From: an uncultured Eubacteriales bacterium
GTDB lineage: Bacteria; Bacillota; Clostridia; Oscillospirales; CAG-272
DNA length: 64,000 nt
Direction: 5' to 3'
Assembly (NCBI GenBank): GCA_949747515.1
Contig: CATKFO010000058.1
Coordinates: forward strand, 1-64,000
Part shown: piece after piece, positions 29,250 through 39,145 of the stretch
How positions within the stretch are numbered: position 1 is the first letter of the stretch
Layout: the number at the start of each line of letters is the position of its first letter
Position numbers and translations under genes: made by a program
Notes under the pieces: generated by a model
Seen by the model: only the letters and a program-made list of their open reading frames with translations
Told to the model about the DNA's origin: nothing
The model's database searches: none

Positions 29250-31271
29250 TTACTCAGCGTCGTCCGTAGAGTATACGGTGTCGCCGTCGTCGTATCCGTA
29301 ATCTTCTTCTTCCTCTTCGTTCATAATAGCGCGAATCGAAAGGCTTACTTTGTGATTGTCATAGTCAATAGCCGTAATCTTTACGTTTACTGCTTGGCCT
29401 AATTCAAGTACGTCGGCCGGCTTTGCAATCTTGTGATCGGTTATCTGGCTTATGTGAATAAGTCCGTCTACTCCTGGAACAAGCTCTGCAAACGCTCCAA
29501 AGGGCATAAGACTTACGATTTTTACTTCAGCTACGTCTCCCTCGGCGTATTTGTTTGTAAATATGTTCCAAGGATTCATTTCGTCAGTCTTGTAACCGAG
29601 AGAAATTCTCTTTCTTTCGCGATCGAGAGCTTTGATATATACGTGAATTTTATCTCCTACGGAAACAGCCTCGGAGGCGTGCTTCAGTCTTCTCCAAGAA
29701 AGCTCTGTAATATGCACCATGCCGTCTATTCCGCCTAGATCTACGAAAGCGCCGTATGAAGTAAGACTTCTGACTTCTCCGTCGAATTCCTGTCCTTCTT
29801 CAGCCGTAGCCCAGAACGCGTCTTCCTTAGCCCGACGCTCCTCGCGAGCGACTGCTCTGATTGAACCGTAAGCTCTCTTTCTTTCGCTTTTGACCTCTAT
29901 AATCTTAATTCTCTGAGTGGTGCCGACTATCGTCTGGAGATCCACGTCTTTCGGAACTCCGGTCAGAGAAGCGGGGATGAACACGCGAACGGAATTAACC
30001 GATATTATAACGCCGCCTTTTACAGCGTCTACGATTTTACCTTCAAGGATTTCGCCGGATTCCGCCGCTTCGCATATTTTACCCCAGTTTTTATCTGAAT
30101 CGGCTCTGGTCTTGTCGAGAGTAGCGATGCCGTCGATGTCGCTTACTTTGATGACCTTTGCTTTAACAGTATCGCCCACGTGGAAGAGCTCCTCGAGTTT
30201 CGCCTGAGGATCGTTCGTAGCTTTGTCGTAAGGAATAATTCCGGTAGTTTTCGTACCGAGATCTACGTGAACTTCGGCGGATGAAACCGCTGAAACCGTA
30301 CCTTCAACCACGTCCCCTGTATTTAATGTTTTCATTGAAGCCTCGAGCAGCTCCGCAAAATTTTCTGTCTTTTCCTCGTTCATTATCTTACATACCTCCT
30401 GTATTACACTATACGGCGTTGAAGCGCCGGCAGTTATAGATACTTTTGAACCGTCGGGCGCCGGGACGGCGGACAGGTCGTCCGCTCTTTCTATAAAATA
30501 GACCCTCGGGCAATTTTCGGAACATATTTCGTACAATTTCCGTGAATTAGAACTGTCCGCGCTTCCAATGACGACGGTAATATCGGATTCTTTGGACAGT
30601 ATTGACGCTTCAGTTTGTCTCGTATCAGTGATACTACATATTGTATCAAAAATCAGGGCGTTTGTATATACTTTTTTCAAAATTTTCAAACATTTTTTCC
30701 AAATGGACAGTTTTTGAGTAGTTTGAGCCGCTAAAGCTACCGTTTTATTGTCAAGTTCTTTCTTTTTTGGTCCGTTCAGAAATTCGGAAAGTTCTTTGTC
30801 GTCGGCAAAAACGTAACCGTCTCCGTTTACGCAACTCATAATTCCGCGTACTTCAGGATGCTCCGCGGCTCCTATTAAAACGAACGCTTTTCCCTCTCCG
30901 GAATTTTCTCTGGCGAGTCGGCGAACCTTTTCCACATACGGGCAGGTTCCGTCTCGAAGCGTAAAGTTTTCATTTTCCAAAGCGAGTCGTTCCAGCTTTT
31001 CCACTATAGGCTTGAGCTCTCCGTGCGCCCGGATAATAAGCGTAATACGCTCTCCGCGACAAATTCTTTCTTCAATTTCTTCGATATCCTCGACGGACAC
31101 CGCGCGAACGCCGTTTTTTCTTATCTCTTCAAGATAAACGTCGTTATGTATTATGTTTCCAAGTGTAAATACGGTTTCTCCGCCTTTATTCATAGCCTCG
31201 CTGAGAAAACCTGTCGCGCGGCGCACTCCCGGGCAGAAACCCGCGTTTTTTGCCACTTTAATTTGAATCAT
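29250..31271 (-). CDS. ispH: IspH-ribosomal protein S1 fusion
   Basis: This is a 673-aa fusion. Residues 1-285 are IspH (4-hydroxy-3-methylbut-2-enyl diphosphate reductase, last step of the MEP isoprenoid pathway), with the three 4Fe-4S cysteines in GFCPGVRRA (about 13), RDGTCPYVEK (about 110) and FDTICSITDTRQ (about 208). After a linker, four S1 RNA-binding domains cover about residues 315-655 (GDVVEGTVSAV, GEILEGKIVDA, GQEFDGEVRSL, GDVAEVKIVSL). The C-terminal tail is acidic (EEEEEDYGYDDGD). The same fusion is known in many Clostridia, so this is not an assembly artefact. The S1 half may act in translation or RNA binding. Its own terminator follows. Confidence 0.95.
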   Translation of the reverse strand: MIQIKVAKNAGFCPGVRRATGFLSEAMNKGGETVFTLGNIIHNDVYLEEIRKNGVRAVSVEDIEEIEERICRGERITLIIRAHGELKPIVEKLERLALENENFTLRDGTCPYVEKVRRLARENSGEGKAFVLIGAAEHPEVRGIMSCVNGDGYVFADDKELSEFLNGPKKKELDNKTVALAAQTTQKLSIWKKCLKILKKVYTNALIFDTICSITDTRQTEASILSKESDITVVIGSADSSNSRKLYEICSENCPRVYFIERADDLSAVPAPDGSKVSITAGASTPYSVIQEVCKIMNEEKTENFAELLEASMKTLNTGDVVEGTVSAVSSAEVHVDLGTKTTGIIPYDKATNDPQAKLEELFHVGDTVKAKVIKVSDIDGIATLDKTRADSDKNWGKICEAAESGEILEGKIVDAVKGGVIISVNSVRVFIPASLTGVPKDVDLQTIVGTTQRIKIIEVKSERKRAYGSIRAVAREERRAKEDAFWATAEEGQEFDGEVRSLTSYGAFVDLGGIDGMVHITELSWRRLKHASEAVSVGDKIHVYIKALDRERKRISLGYKTDEMNPWNIFTNKYAEGDVAEVKIVSLMPFGAFAELVPGVDGLIHISQITDHKIAKPADVLELGQAVNVKITAIDYDNHKVSLSIRAIMNEEEEEDYGYDDGDTVYSTDDAE

Positions 31272-31385
31272 GGTAAAATTATGCCTTTCTTAACATTTGC
31301 GCCGTCAAGAGTTAAACTCTAAAAAGGTAAGTTCGAGTATTTTTCCGCCGTTTTGAACTTTGCCGCGTCGTAGAAAATTTTATAA

Positions 31386-32054
31386 TTAGATATACTCAAT
31401 AGGAGATAATTCTCTGATAACGTCTTTGGAAAATTGTTTTAATTCTTTTTCAGAGATTACGTCGTTTAATGAATGTATATAGCTTTGAATTCGTTTTTCA
31501 ATATCATAATATATTAAAAGTTGATTGTATTCATCGATAAACGGCTTATATAATTCGTATGCTTTCTCAAAAAATAATTTCTGATATTTTGCGGGCCATT
31601 CGCCTTTTGCTTCGTGCCCGGTAAAAGGATCTGTTATTTTAGGCGTATAACATATATTCCACGGCGCTTCAAACATAAATATATTTTTAGTACGGCCCCA
31701 TATATGAGAAGTTTGAAAGTTATATATATTATTGTTGCGTTTATATCCAGTCAATTTATATATAAGTTTCTGAGGTCTGTCGTTGTTTGTCGGATCTTTC
31801 TTTACATGATAATTATTAAAAAGCTCTTTATATAAATTCTTATATAATTTTGTACCGTGAGCGTCTCTGCCGTATCCTCGAATATATACGGTCTGGTTAT
31901 TTGATATTCGTCGTATCAATGACGACCATTCTTCTTTTACCTTAGAAACAGGCGGGAATATAGTCGTAGATATTCCCCATCTGAAAAAGTCGTTTTCGTC
32001 AATTTTAAAATTGTCTAAAAAGTTTTGATATGAATCCATTTTTATTCGATACAA
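31386..32054 (-). CDS. Unknown protein with HNH-like nuclease pattern
   Basis: I do not recognise a named family for this 222-aa protein. A central segment has an H-N-H arrangement: SHIWGRTKNIF (about residue 116), PWNICYTP (about 132) and FTGHEAKGEW (about 145). These spacings fit ββα-metal HNH endonucleases, some of which are Type II restriction enzymes. The N-terminal half has aromatic and basic patches; the C-terminal half is helical. The base composition is clearly more AT-rich than its neighbours, pointing to acquisition. No methyltransferase, integrase or toxin partner is adjacent. The track start uses TTG; ATG at 32039 is an alternative. Other explanations are a cryptic phage or defence gene. 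Confidence 0.6.
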   Translation of the reverse strand: MYRIKMDSYQNFLDNFKIDENDFFRWGISTTIFPPVSKVKEEWSSLIRRISNNQTVYIRGYGRDAHGTKLYKNLYKELFNNYHVKKDPTNNDRPQKLIYKLTGYKRNNNIYNFQTSHIWGRTKNIFMFEAPWNICYTPKITDPFTGHEAKGEWPAKYQKLFFEKAYELYKPFIDEYNQLLIYYDIEKRIQSYIHSLNDVISEKELKQFSKDVIRELSPIEYI

Positions 32055-32173
32055 CGCCTTTCCGGAGATATTTTTATAAAGTCACGCGCCCGTCGTTAGT
32101 ATTGTTTTTTGTAATCGTAACTTATTATTTAATTTAAAATATGACCGAAGACTACAGAGTAAAAAGAAAAAAT

Positions 32174-33457
32174 CTATTCGGCAGCCGCGTCCGCGGCGGA
32201 AAAAGCGGTTGAAAAAGCGATCTGTAAATTATATCCTCCGGTATATGCGTCGACGTCTATTACCTCTCCCGCAAAATAAAGGCCGGAAATTCTTTTCGAT
32301 TCCATCGTCTTTGGATTAAGCTCCCGAACGTCTACTCCGCCGGAGGTTATTATCGCTTCATCAATCGGTCTGAAGGCGCGGGGGGTCAGCGGAAAGGCTT
32401 TGAGAATCTGGACGTATTTCCGTCTTGCCTCGCGGGAGATTTCTCCGGCTTTTATTCTCTCGGGAACTCCTGCGGCTTCCGCGGCAGCTTTTATTAACTT
32501 AATTGGAAGAAGCCGAGCTGTGGCGTTGATAAAATCCTTCGCCGCTTCCTCCCTGAATAAACCGGTCAGACGAGCGTCCAGTTCCTCTTCGCTTACTGCG
32601 GGCTTAAGATCTATCGTTATGGCGTAGTTCGCTATGTCTCCATCTCTCATATGAGCGGAGGCGGAAAGCGCTAAGGGCCCTGAGATACCGGAGTGAGTAA
32701 ACAGCGCCTCTCCCATTTCTGAAAAAACCGCTTTTTTACCCTTTTTTCCGCTTTTTTTATTCCATACGCTTAGAGTAACGTTTTTAAGCGTGAGACCCGC
32801 CAAGTCTTCCGTATTCTCCTCTGTGTCTATGGGAATTAGGGAAGGCATTCTTTCAGTAACGGATATTCCAAGGGCTTCGGCGAAAGCGTAGCCGTCTCCG
32901 TCCGATCCTGTTTTAGGATACGACAGCCCCCCTGTGCATACTATAACCGAGTCGTAATAAACGGGAGTTTCTTTGCCGCAGAAATGAAGAACAAATTTTT
33001 CAGCGCCGCATTTGCCTTCTTTTTCAGCGCCGTCGCCGCAATATTCGATTTTTTTAACGCGTCGCGGATATACTGTGTTAACGCCGATATCTTTCATTGA
33101 AAAACGAAGGGCGTTGACAATTTCAGCGGCTTTGTCCGAGCATGGGAAAACTCTCCCTCCGCGCTCGACCTTTAATTTAACGCCGAGAGAAGAGAAAAAA
33201 TCCATTATTTCCGACGGAGGATGGGAATAAGCCGCGCTGTACATGAACTTGGAATTCTTTGTGATAGACGCGAGGAATTCCGCGGGAGAACAGGCGTTAG
33301 TCAGATTGCACCTACCTTTTCCCGTGATACCAAGCTTTCTTCCCAATTTGTCGTTTCTTTCGTATAGGGTTACGCAGGCTCCGCGTCGAGCCGCGCGAAT
33401 AGCCGCCGCCATCCCCGCCGCTCCACCGCCTATAACGGCTATTTTTTTTTCAGACAT
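32174..33457 (-). CDS. HI0933-like NAD(P)/FAD-dependent oxidoreductase
   Basis: This 427-aa flavoprotein matches the HI0933/YhiN family in length (about 400-420). The N-terminal Rossmann motif is VIGGGAAGMAAAIRAARRG (about residue 7). The family signature NDKLGRKLGITGKGRCNLTN follows, partly with KLG..TG.GRCN. The C-terminal FAD-contacting part includes LYFAGEVIDVDAYTGGYN. The substrate is not established, although YhiN-type proteins are proposed to act in tRNA or quinone-related reductions, and none is certain. It is a single gene on the minus strand, separated from its neighbours by short non-coding gaps. Confidence 0.93.
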   Translation of the reverse strand: MSEKKIAVIGGGAAGMAAAIRAARRGACVTLYERNDKLGRKLGITGKGRCNLTNACSPAEFLASITKNSKFMYSAAYSHPPSEIMDFFSSLGVKLKVERGGRVFPCSDKAAEIVNALRFSMKDIGVNTVYPRRVKKIEYCGDGAEKEGKCGAEKFVLHFCGKETPVYYDSVIVCTGGLSYPKTGSDGDGYAFAEALGISVTERMPSLIPIDTEENTEDLAGLTLKNVTLSVWNKKSGKKGKKAVFSEMGEALFTHSGISGPLALSASAHMRDGDIANYAITIDLKPAVSEEELDARLTGLFREEAAKDFINATARLLPIKLIKAAAEAAGVPERIKAGEISREARRKYVQILKAFPLTPRAFRPIDEAIITSGGVDVRELNPKTMESKRISGLYFAGEVIDVDAYTGGYNLQIAFSTAFSAADAAAE

Positions 33458-33780
33458 AAATTCCTTCTTTTGCAGTTATTATATAGTTTTCTTCACAGAT
33501 AAAAGAAACTAATTATTATAATGATTCCAGAGTTTCTATATTATTAGGTTTCATGATCAACTATTTCGATAATATTTTTTAATCGCCGGTCAAAGGGGTT
33601 ACTTACAATCCAAATAGATATTCATTGGCTTCGTAAAGTAATCATGCTTTTTCTAGAATTTTTTAAGGTTATACTTATTTACTTCCGCTGGCGGTGGTAA
33701 AAAACAGTAGCTATGTTTTGCAAAAGGTAAACGAGTATTATCTCCAATGGCGCTCCACTGTAATTTTTTGCAGATTATAT
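33458..33780. other. Non-coding gap with possible gene debris
   Basis: No intact gene. On the minus strand 33685-33755 two overlapping frames give LPFAKHSYCFLPPPAEVN and EIILVYLLQNIATVFYHRQR, which look like decayed coding sequence, but I cannot name the source. The rest is AT-rich and featureless. Confidence 0.3.
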
Positions 33781-34319
33781 TTATCGGCTCAATTCTATCG
33801 TAAAAATTTCTTCTACCGGAAATGTAATTTTAACTAATCCTATTGATACGAATTCACCGCTCGTCTTTTTAAATTCACGCAAAATCAACTCGCTCGCTTT
33901 AAAAAAGCCTCGTTGTTATCTTCATGAGTAAGAGCTATCGTACAATGCGGAGTCCACCTATCCGGACAATACCACTCGTAACCGTTTGTATCAAAGTCTT
34001 TCAATTCTTCATGCAGCTCTCGCTGGAATTTATACATACTGTAGTTCATTACAGGCGATACAAAAATCGTTTTCGTATCGTTAAACATTCCAACTGAACC
34101 AATATATGCGGGCATGACTTTATGATCTTCCGAAAAAACTTTTAAATGTTCTGTGCATTTAGACTCATCCACATCATTAAAACAAGCTAATGTAAGATGC
34201 GGTCTTGCTTTCCACTCCAAAAATTTAGTACTAATTTTTTCATCAGCTATTCTTTTGGATAAGTCAAAAAGTTTCTTTTCCGTCTCTTCGTCATAATATA
34301 ATTCTATAGCATACTTCAT
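33781..34319 (-). CDS. 2H phosphoesterase (2'-5' RNA ligase-like), frame broken at a UUUUUUA tract
   Basis: This gene is in the 2H phosphoesterase superfamily, cyclic-phosphodiester enzymes of about 180 aa. Both catalytic HxT motifs are visible, HLTLACF and HCTIALT. The zero frame ends at 33885 with FLKRAS-stop. One base lower the frame continues with ASELILREFKKTSGEF to a stop at 33781, restoring the normal C-terminus. The break falls at T-TTT-TTA-AAG, so it is either a one-base deletion in a T tract or a -1 slippery site. The best start is ATG at 34319 (AGAAGG ribosome-binding site), not 34406. The gene lies alone between gaps holding repeat copy C and possible debris. Confidence 0.7.
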
Positions 34320-34439
34320 ATTTATTGCCTTCTTTAAATTATCTTTTTCCATGATTATGCCCCTCGCACTCTCTGCCCTATATAAATAAAAACCATGGTA
34401 CGACAACCGTCGCGATACATAAAAATATGCCTTGTATGC

Positions 34440-34830
34440 CTCCCTCGCGTCTGCTTAAGTTGGCGATAGCGGAGTACGCCATAAAGCGGCGCAAGAGCTT
34501 CATTTTGAGAAGCGCAAGCATATCTGTAGGAAAGCTTCGCTTCAAGAAGCTGACGAAGAGCGGGATTGATCGACCCTTAAAATGAAGCTAAAGGAAACAA
34601 AATCCCGCGATAGGCATATACCGCCGCTATAGCTTTTCACACTTCTTGCCTTCGGCATGAAGTTGTAAGCTTTTTTCCGAAAAAAAGCTTGTGAAATCAT
34701 ATTCTTTTAGAAAAGAACGAACCCTTTCCTGCCATTGGCCTGAAAGGTGAAATAAAACATGAGAAGTTCGCTTCGCAAGGAATTTCGACAGCTTGCGGAC
34801 AAGCGGCTTTTATCAGCTTTATTAAAGGGC
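34440..34830 (-). repeat. Dispersed repeat, copy C
   Basis: The core is at 34507-34547 (GAGAAGCGCAAGCATATCTG, then TAGGAAAGCTTCG). CCGCCGCTATAGC follows, then the ACTTCTTGCC/GGCATGAAGT hairpin (34637-34662) and the AAGCTTTTTT/AAAAAAGCTT hairpin (34668-34692). A partial spacer contains CCCTTTCCTGCC/CCTGAAAGG. It abuts the yhaN stop at 34843. Confidence 0.75.
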
Positions 34831-34842
34831 GCGGCTAGCCTG

Positions 34843-37158
34843 TTACATCTTTGAAACGGTAACTCCGGGCATATCCGCCGCCAACTCTCCCTCCAAAGAG
34901 CGGCATGTAAACAGAATGACCTGCGCGTCTTCGGACGAGAGCGTTAAAAGCGCGTTCTTTACCCTGCCGGAATCTAATCTGCACAGACTTTCGTCGAATA
35001 TAAGCGGAGGACGTTTCTCATTATCAAACGAAGCGCGGAGCAAAGCCATGCGAAGAGCAAGATACGCAGTGTCTCTCGTTCCGGCGGACAGATAATCGAT
35101 TTCCATAGATCCGAATTCCTCGTCCGTAAAGCCCATGTCGAAGGATGGAGTGACGGAAAGAGATCCGTATTTGCCGGCCGTTACTTTTTTCATTATTTCG
35201 GACGCTTCGGCCGTTATTCTGGGAACAATTCCGGAGCGCACCTTCTCTCCCGCGGTACGCAACGAGCTGATTGCGAGCATGTACGCGGAGTATTCTCGGT
35301 TTAGTTTATCGAGTCTCGCGTCTATGCAGCGAAGTTTTTCCTCCGCTTCAGCCGGACGAACCGCTACCGCTCTAAGCCCGGCCAACTCCTTTTCAAGCTC
35401 GCTTTCTCTCCTTCTAAGTTCTTCAAGTCTTACGTCCGTAAATTTTTTCTCTCTGGCGATTTTCGACGCCTCTTCCCCAGTGAGAGCCGCGGCTTCTCTG
35501 CCAAGATCGGTTTCCATGCCTTGCTCTGAAAGGGTGAGAACTTCGTTTTTGCAGTCTGCGTAAGTTAGGCCTTTACGAGCCGCCTCGCGAATTGCGTCGG
35601 AATCCGAAATTTGACGTTCAAGCTCTTCAAGTCGTCCTTTTAGCGAGGCCGCCGTCGTTTCGGAAGAACGTATTTTTTCTCTTTGGCGAGATAAGAACGC
35701 TTCGATTATGTTTATAAGCTCTGCGGAGGATGCGTTCGCGGCTTTTTCGCTTCCGAAGCTTCGCGCCGCCGAGCGCAAATATTCCACCGCTTCCGAAGCT
35801 TCTCTTTCAGACCCGTCCAGCGCGAAGCTGAGCCGGTCCAGTTCGTCCGACATAGCGCCGAGTCTAGCCGTTTCGCTGTTCCCCGCCGCGGATATTTCCT
35901 CAAGCTCGTCGGCGGAATCCGCGTTCCATCGGTCGAGTATATCGTTAAGAGAGTTTTTTGCAAGCTTGCTAACTATAAACAGAGCTATTCCCGCGGCCGC
36001 GAGTGTAGCCGCCGCCCCTATAAAGATGGCGAACGGAACGTCGAAGAATGAAATTACGGCCATAATGAGAGCCGCGCCTAAAGCGCCTAAAGCAGATATA
36101 AAGGTTTTGGCCGTACGCGATTCGGCTTTTCGCGCCGCCGCAACGTCTAATTCCGGATCGCCGTCGTTATCGCCGAGGCCCGCGCGGTTCTTTGCGTCGT
36201 TATACGCGGCGTCTTTGTCGGAGTATTCTTTCTTTAGCCGGCAGTATTTTTCAAGCTCTTTGCGCGCTATCGCCGCGGACGAAGAAAGCTCTTCAATATA
36301 CTCTGAGTTTATTCCGCTTTTTAATGATTCTTCAGCATCCGAAAGATCTTTTCGCACCGTTTCTGCTTCTCTTATCTTTTCCGCAGTTTCAAATATGCCG
36401 AGAATTTCCGAGATTCCGTCGAGACGTTCTTTTCTTTCCGAAGCGAGAGATATATTTCTTCTGGCGTCGTCAAGAGCGATCTCGCCGCGTATGATTCTTT
36501 GAGCGTCGTCTTTTGATCTTTCAGCTTCTTCAGCCAATTTGCGTCTTCTGTCTTCGAGCTCGCATATTTCTCCACCGCGTCCCCTTTTGTGGCGCAGCCT
36601 GATCCTAGATTTTTCAAGGATGTCGGCAGCCTTTTTCACGCTGACGTTTTCATCTGCGGCGCAGACTATATTTTCAATCGACTCTTTTACCGCGTTGGAA
36701 TCCGGACGCACGTCTCCGGATTGGGCGGAAAACGCCGTGCTCATAAACACGCGTTCGGGAATGCCGAGAAGTATCTCTCCAGGAGCGGTATTTTTGGATA
36801 CTATTACGTTTTTTTCAACGTTTATGACGGAGCAGGTCTCTCTGTAAGTCGCTTTTCCGTCCTCCCCGTCTATACGCGCTCCAAGCCGCCGTTCTATACG
36901 AATTTCTTCGTCGTTTTCTATATTGCAAAGCATCCATCCTGCGGCGACTCCTCGGTCCCAGTTTACGTATTGCTGACGCTCGGAAACGCCGTCGGAGCTT
37001 CTTCCAGCCAGACCGTACAGCATGAATTTTATAAACATGGCTACAGCGCTCTTTCCGGATTCGTTATCTCCCTCGATAATGTTAAGTCCTTGCGAGAAGC
37101 TTAGCTCGGTATCGGTAATGGGTCCGAACGCGGATATGTATATTTTTTTTATACGCAT
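34843..37158 (-). CDS. yhaN: YhaN-like SbcC-type AAA ATPase
   Basis: This 771-aa SMC/Rad50-like ATPase has Walker A EGDNESGKSAVAMFIKF near residue 33. Long Ala/Glu/Arg coiled coils flank a central pair of hydrophobic helices (about residues 340-390, FISALGALGAALIMAVISFF, then FAIFIGAAATLAAAGIALF), typical of the YhaN subfamily. The C-terminal part has the signature-like SAGTRDTAYLALRMALLRAS and Walker B PLIFDESLCRLD. With the adjacent metallophosphoesterase it would form a Rad50-Mre11-like complex for DNA-end processing, possibly membrane-associated. The pair is separated by 2 bp, so it is an operon. It is shorter than the about 950 aa of B. subtilis YhaN. Confidence 0.88.
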   Translation of the reverse strand: MRIKKIYISAFGPITDTELSFSQGLNIIEGDNESGKSAVAMFIKFMLYGLAGRSSDGVSERQQYVNWDRGVAAGWMLCNIENDEEIRIERRLGARIDGEDGKATYRETCSVINVEKNVIVSKNTAPGEILLGIPERVFMSTAFSAQSGDVRPDSNAVKESIENIVCAADENVSVKKAADILEKSRIRLRHKRGRGGEICELEDRRRKLAEEAERSKDDAQRIIRGEIALDDARRNISLASERKERLDGISEILGIFETAEKIREAETVRKDLSDAEESLKSGINSEYIEELSSSAAIARKELEKYCRLKKEYSDKDAAYNDAKNRAGLGDNDGDPELDVAAARKAESRTAKTFISALGALGAALIMAVISFFDVPFAIFIGAAATLAAAGIALFIVSKLAKNSLNDILDRWNADSADELEEISAAGNSETARLGAMSDELDRLSFALDGSEREASEAVEYLRSAARSFGSEKAANASSAELINIIEAFLSRQREKIRSSETTAASLKGRLEELERQISDSDAIREAARKGLTYADCKNEVLTLSEQGMETDLGREAAALTGEEASKIAREKKFTDVRLEELRRRESELEKELAGLRAVAVRPAEAEEKLRCIDARLDKLNREYSAYMLAISSLRTAGEKVRSGIVPRITAEASEIMKKVTAGKYGSLSVTPSFDMGFTDEEFGSMEIDYLSAGTRDTAYLALRMALLRASFDNEKRPPLIFDESLCRLDSGRVKNALLTLSSEDAQVILFTCRSLEGELAADMPGVTVSKM

Positions 37159-37160
37159 GG

Positions 37161-38435
37161 CTATTCCGCCTCCCTTTCAGAAGCAAAGTCTCCGAAAACG
37201 CCGTTTTCGAAAATTTCGTCGTAAACAACGTCGTCTTCCGGCTCATTTCCGAAGTACAAGCTTTCTCCGGCCAAGGCGGACAGACCGTATCTAAGCGCCG
37301 CGGCCGCTACGTCTCTTTCTTCCGGATTTGTTGAAGTAAGCATTGGTTCGAGAGTGCGATAAAATTCTCCCCTGAGGGCGGGATCTAACCGCAGTTCATC
37401 CGCGTCGAGAATAGGTAATGTTTTATCTATCAGCTTAAGAGTAAACAGACGTTTTCCACATTCCTCTTCCAGAGCGGGCAGATTAGGCGCGAAAGAAGAC
37501 GAAACTCCGCCGGTAAGCGTAATTCTGAGCAGCGTTTTATCGTCGAAACCGCTTTTGGAAATATAATCGTTTATTTTTTCCCTTAAGTCTGCGATATTTT
37601 CCGCTCCGCTTGCGTCGAGGTTTTTGGTCTCGTATCGTCTTCGTGAAAAACGCAGTTTTCGCGCCGTTACTTTGGGTCTGTTCTCCATCTCGTCTATTCC
37701 AAAATCAGAGGTATAGGCGCTCTCGTTCGACGGTTCGATAATTACTTCAACCGCGCCTTTGATTCCTGTTTCGTCAAACGATCGTCCTTCGAGACATCCG
37801 CAGTACATAATTCCCTCTCCTATTGAATCCCATGCGGGCGACGGATTGTGAATATGTCCAAGAGCGGTATAGTCCGCTCCAAATCTCCGTATTTCGTCGG
37901 TCGTTATGGGACAGGAGCGCGAGGAGGCGGACGTAACGTCTCCGTGACCGCACAAAATGTTAATTCGGCTTGGGTTCATGCTTTTCGCCGCTTCCACCGC
38001 GGCCGCGCCCTTTAAAGGAGAAGATTCCATAAAACGCGAAGTAAAAGCCCATCCGTAGACGGTTACTCCAATTTCTGGAAAATCAAAAAAATCTATGCTC
38101 TCGTTAGTGAAAACGTAAGCGTTCTGCGGAAGAAAGTTCTTAGTCCAGACGCTTCCTTCGGTAACCGGGTCGTGATTACCCGGCGCGATGATTACGGGGC
38201 ACGACAGCTTTTGTATTTCCGAGGAAATAAGAGCGAGAGTTTCTCTAGTAACGAATCCTACGTCGAAAAGATCCCCAGCGATAAGTACGATATCCGCTTT
38301 TTCCGTTCTTGCGTACGTCATAAGAGAGGTAAATGCGGCGCGAAGCTCTTGTCTGCGTACTTCTGATTTTCTTGGGTCGAGACCGCGAAACGGACTGTCC
38401 AGGTGAACGTCGCCGGTGTGGATAATACGGATCAT
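37161..38435 (-). CDS. yhaO: YhaO-like DNA repair metallophosphoesterase (SbcD-type)
   Basis: This 424-aa protein has the calcineurin-like phosphoesterase motifs of SbcD/Mre11: HTGDVHLDSPF (motif I, about residue 6), IAGDLFD (motif II), APGNHDP (motif III), CGHGDV and LGHIHNP (C-terminal His motifs). It is expected to be a Mn-dependent nuclease acting on DNA ends with the YhaN ATPase encoded directly downstream. Residues 240-424 form the capping and ATPase-binding region. It is the first gene of the pair; a pyrimidine-rich gap of about 140 bp separates it from mrnC. Ligand residues are intact. Confidence 0.93.
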   Translation of the reverse strand: MIRIIHTGDVHLDSPFRGLDPRKSEVRRQELRAAFTSLMTYARTEKADIVLIAGDLFDVGFVTRETLALISSEIQKLSCPVIIAPGNHDPVTEGSVWTKNFLPQNAYVFTNESIDFFDFPEIGVTVYGWAFTSRFMESSPLKGAAAVEAAKSMNPSRINILCGHGDVTSASSRSCPITTDEIRRFGADYTALGHIHNPSPAWDSIGEGIMYCGCLEGRSFDETGIKGAVEVIIEPSNESAYTSDFGIDEMENRPKVTARKLRFSRRRYETKNLDASGAENIADLREKINDYISKSGFDDKTLLRITLTGGVSSSFAPNLPALEEECGKRLFTLKLIDKTLPILDADELRLDPALRGEFYRTLEPMLTSTNPEERDVAAAALRYGLSALAGESLYFGNEPEDDVVYDEIFENGVFGDFASEREAE

Positions 38436-38576
38436 AGATACCTCCGAAAGGATTCGTAACGGCGGAAGCCTTACGTTTTATATTAAATATTTGAAATTAT
38501 TGCAGGCGCTTTTTTCAAAGTCGCTCTTCGGCGTCCGACCGATTTGATAGAGTCGTCTTGACGCAAATATCGTCTA

Positions 38577-38960
38577 TTATTCAAAAGCGGCGTTAAATAA
38601 AGCGCGCGCCCGGTCTTCGTTTCCGGTAAGATATAAATAGCCGAACAAAGCCTCGAGTCCCGTGGCCTTTTTGTATTCCGAGGGAGAAGCATGTTTTGGA
38701 AAACCGCTTTTTACGCTGTTTCGTCCGCGTCTGTATACGCCTTCCTCTTCTTCAGTTAGAATAGGGAGGATTTTTTCCACCGCTTGGCTTTGAGCGGGAG
38801 CCGGCACGTATTTAAGCGCGTCGACGCTTGGAGACCTGGAGCCCTCGAGAACCATTCGTTCTCGGACGAGCAGTTCGTACATCGCGTCTCCCAAATATGC
38901 GAGAGAAGGCGACGGAATAAGTATTGCTTCCGCGCGGCTTAGTGGCGAGTTATTTATCAT
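38577..38960 (-). CDS. mrnC: Mini-ribonuclease III
   Basis: This 127-aa protein is the minimal RNase III catalytic domain without a dsRNA-binding domain, as in MrnC, which trims 23S rRNA precursors in Firmicutes. The catalytic signature LAYLGDAMYELLVRERM (about residue 20) gives the acidic D and E residues, and the second acid is in LEALFGYLYLTG (about 103). Length and order fit the family (about 130-140 aa). In many Clostridia it lies near cysS and rlmB; here those are absent and it stands beside yhaO. Confidence 0.92.
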   Translation of the reverse strand: MINNSPLSRAEAILIPSPSLAYLGDAMYELLVRERMVLEGSRSPSVDALKYVPAPAQSQAVEKILPILTEEEEGVYRRGRNSVKSGFPKHASPSEYKKATGLEALFGYLYLTGNEDRARALFNAAFE

Positions 38961-39145
38961 TATCGGCCGGTCTCCTCCATTTTTTTATATCGGTCGGGGT
39001 TTGTCAGTATAACGCGAGTAAAAGCCCGTATTAACGCCGTATGTAATCTTTGTTCTTAATCGTCAAAGATTTTTATTTTTCGGCGGCCTCGCGCCTTTAT
39101 TAATCAGTTGGGTTTTATTGGTTTTATAGATAGGCGACCGCTTTT

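Noticed and set aside
35135-36502. Long plus-strand frames opposite yhaN (142 and 264 aa)
   Set aside because: They are antisense shadows of an Ala/Glu-rich coiled-coil gene, with low-complexity Ser/Ala composition.
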